A stretch of 9,428 nucleotides of DNA, taken from positions 1-9,428 of the forward strand of contig DASYQD010000011.1 in NCBI GenBank assembly GCA_036005845.1, written 5' to 3'. Shown piece after piece: positions 9,253 through 9,428 of this stretch. Position numbers and translations under genes: made by a program. A model generated the notes under the pieces. That model worked only from the letters and a program-made list of their open reading frames with translations, ran no database searches and was not told the origin of the DNA. Each line of letters begins with the position of its first letter. Position 1 is the stretch's first letter. This stretch comes from DASYQD01 sp036005845 (lineage in GTDB: Bacteria; Acidobacteriota; Thermoanaerobaculia; Multivoradales; JAIOJS01).

Positions 9253-9428
9253 ATGGCCTACGGGCCACCTCCCGTGGTGGCCGGAGCCTGGCCGGCCGGT
9301 GGTCGCCACGCGACCGTGCGGACCACCGCGCCGGCCCAGGCATCTCACCGCTGGGACCGGTGCGACCTCGTCCGGCGGGTCACCGGCACTCTCGACGTGG
9401 CGAGCCAACTCGTGCGGGAGCTCGGCGA
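9253..9428 (+). CDS. Doubtful open frame running off the right edge
   Basis: ATG 9253 follows the TAG of the 79-aa gene with no gap, and the frame stays open for 58 codons to the edge. By hand count about 49 of the 58 third positions are G or C, which fits coding, but one other frame here is also open. The first 30 codons coincide with two strong hairpins, and the peptide start (MAYGPPPVVAGAW) is not recognisable. It may be a real downstream gene, or non-coding DNA with a genuine gene starting further right. Confidence 0.25.
   Translation, partial: MAYGPPPVVAGAWPAGGRHATVRTTAPAQASHRWDRCDLVRRVTGTLDVASQLVRELG
9263..9282 (+). terminator. Perfect 7-bp hairpin after the 79-aa gene
   Basis: GGCCACC (9263-9269) pairs exactly with GGTGGCC (9276-9282) around a 6-nt loop, starting 11 nt after the stop of the small gene. 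No T-run follows. Position and stability fit transcription termination or 3'-end protection. Confidence 0.4.
9287..9340. repeat. Long imperfect inverted repeat, about 22 base pairs
   Basis: Arms 9287-9310 and 9315-9340 pair over 22 positions around the tetraloop CGAC. The interruptions are two single-base bulges (C9337 and C9329) and one 2x2 internal loop (9305-9306 against 9319-9320). This is the longest hairpin I found in the window. It could be a REP-like palindromic element, a terminator or a structured RNA. No second copy of the whole element is present here, although the CGGCCGG core also occurs in the hairpin after prfC. Confidence 0.6.

Overview
This is a high-GC bacterial window: sampled coding stretches reach about 73% G+C, with codon third positions mostly G or C. 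Periplasmic c-type hemes and a Sec signal peptide fit a Gram-negative-type envelope. An uncultured Acidobacteriota-like or Myxococcota/Desulfobacterota-like lineage would fit. That is an impression from gene content and composition; the sequence does not fix the phylum.

Layout. (1) 1-2606, minus strand: a large gene, open at the left edge, for a membrane-anchored multiheme cytochrome. It has five transmembrane helices carrying four histidines placed like a di-heme b module, then five CXXCH c-heme sites, a beta-rich domain and a TPR-like tail. (2) 2607-2952: a divergent intergenic region with several hairpins and weak promoter candidates. (3) 2953-5456, plus strand: ahcY (S-adenosylhomocysteine hydrolase), then a GTG-started SprT-like zinc metallopeptidase 77 nt downstream. 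(4) 5553-6953, minus strand: two unrecognised genes of clearly lower G+C, a secreted protein followed by a four-helix membrane protein. They share one reading frame and are separated by a single TGA. They converge on the SprT-like gene and may be an acquired insert. (5) 7248-8840, plus strand: prfC (peptide chain release factor 3). A perfect inverted repeat lies upstream, and a five-codon open frame ends on UGA overlapping its start codon. (6) 8841-9428: a small 79-aa unknown gene with a strong ribosome binding site, followed by two GC-rich hairpins. One is a 22-bp imperfect stem. A doubtful open frame runs off the right edge.

ahcY and prfC are housekeeping genes (methyl-cycle detoxification and translation termination). 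The cytochrome is the most system-like element: the sequence suggests a single polypeptide linking membrane quinol chemistry to periplasmic hemes and, through the TPR tail, to a partner protein. No tRNA, rRNA, CRISPR array, transposase or integrase was seen.
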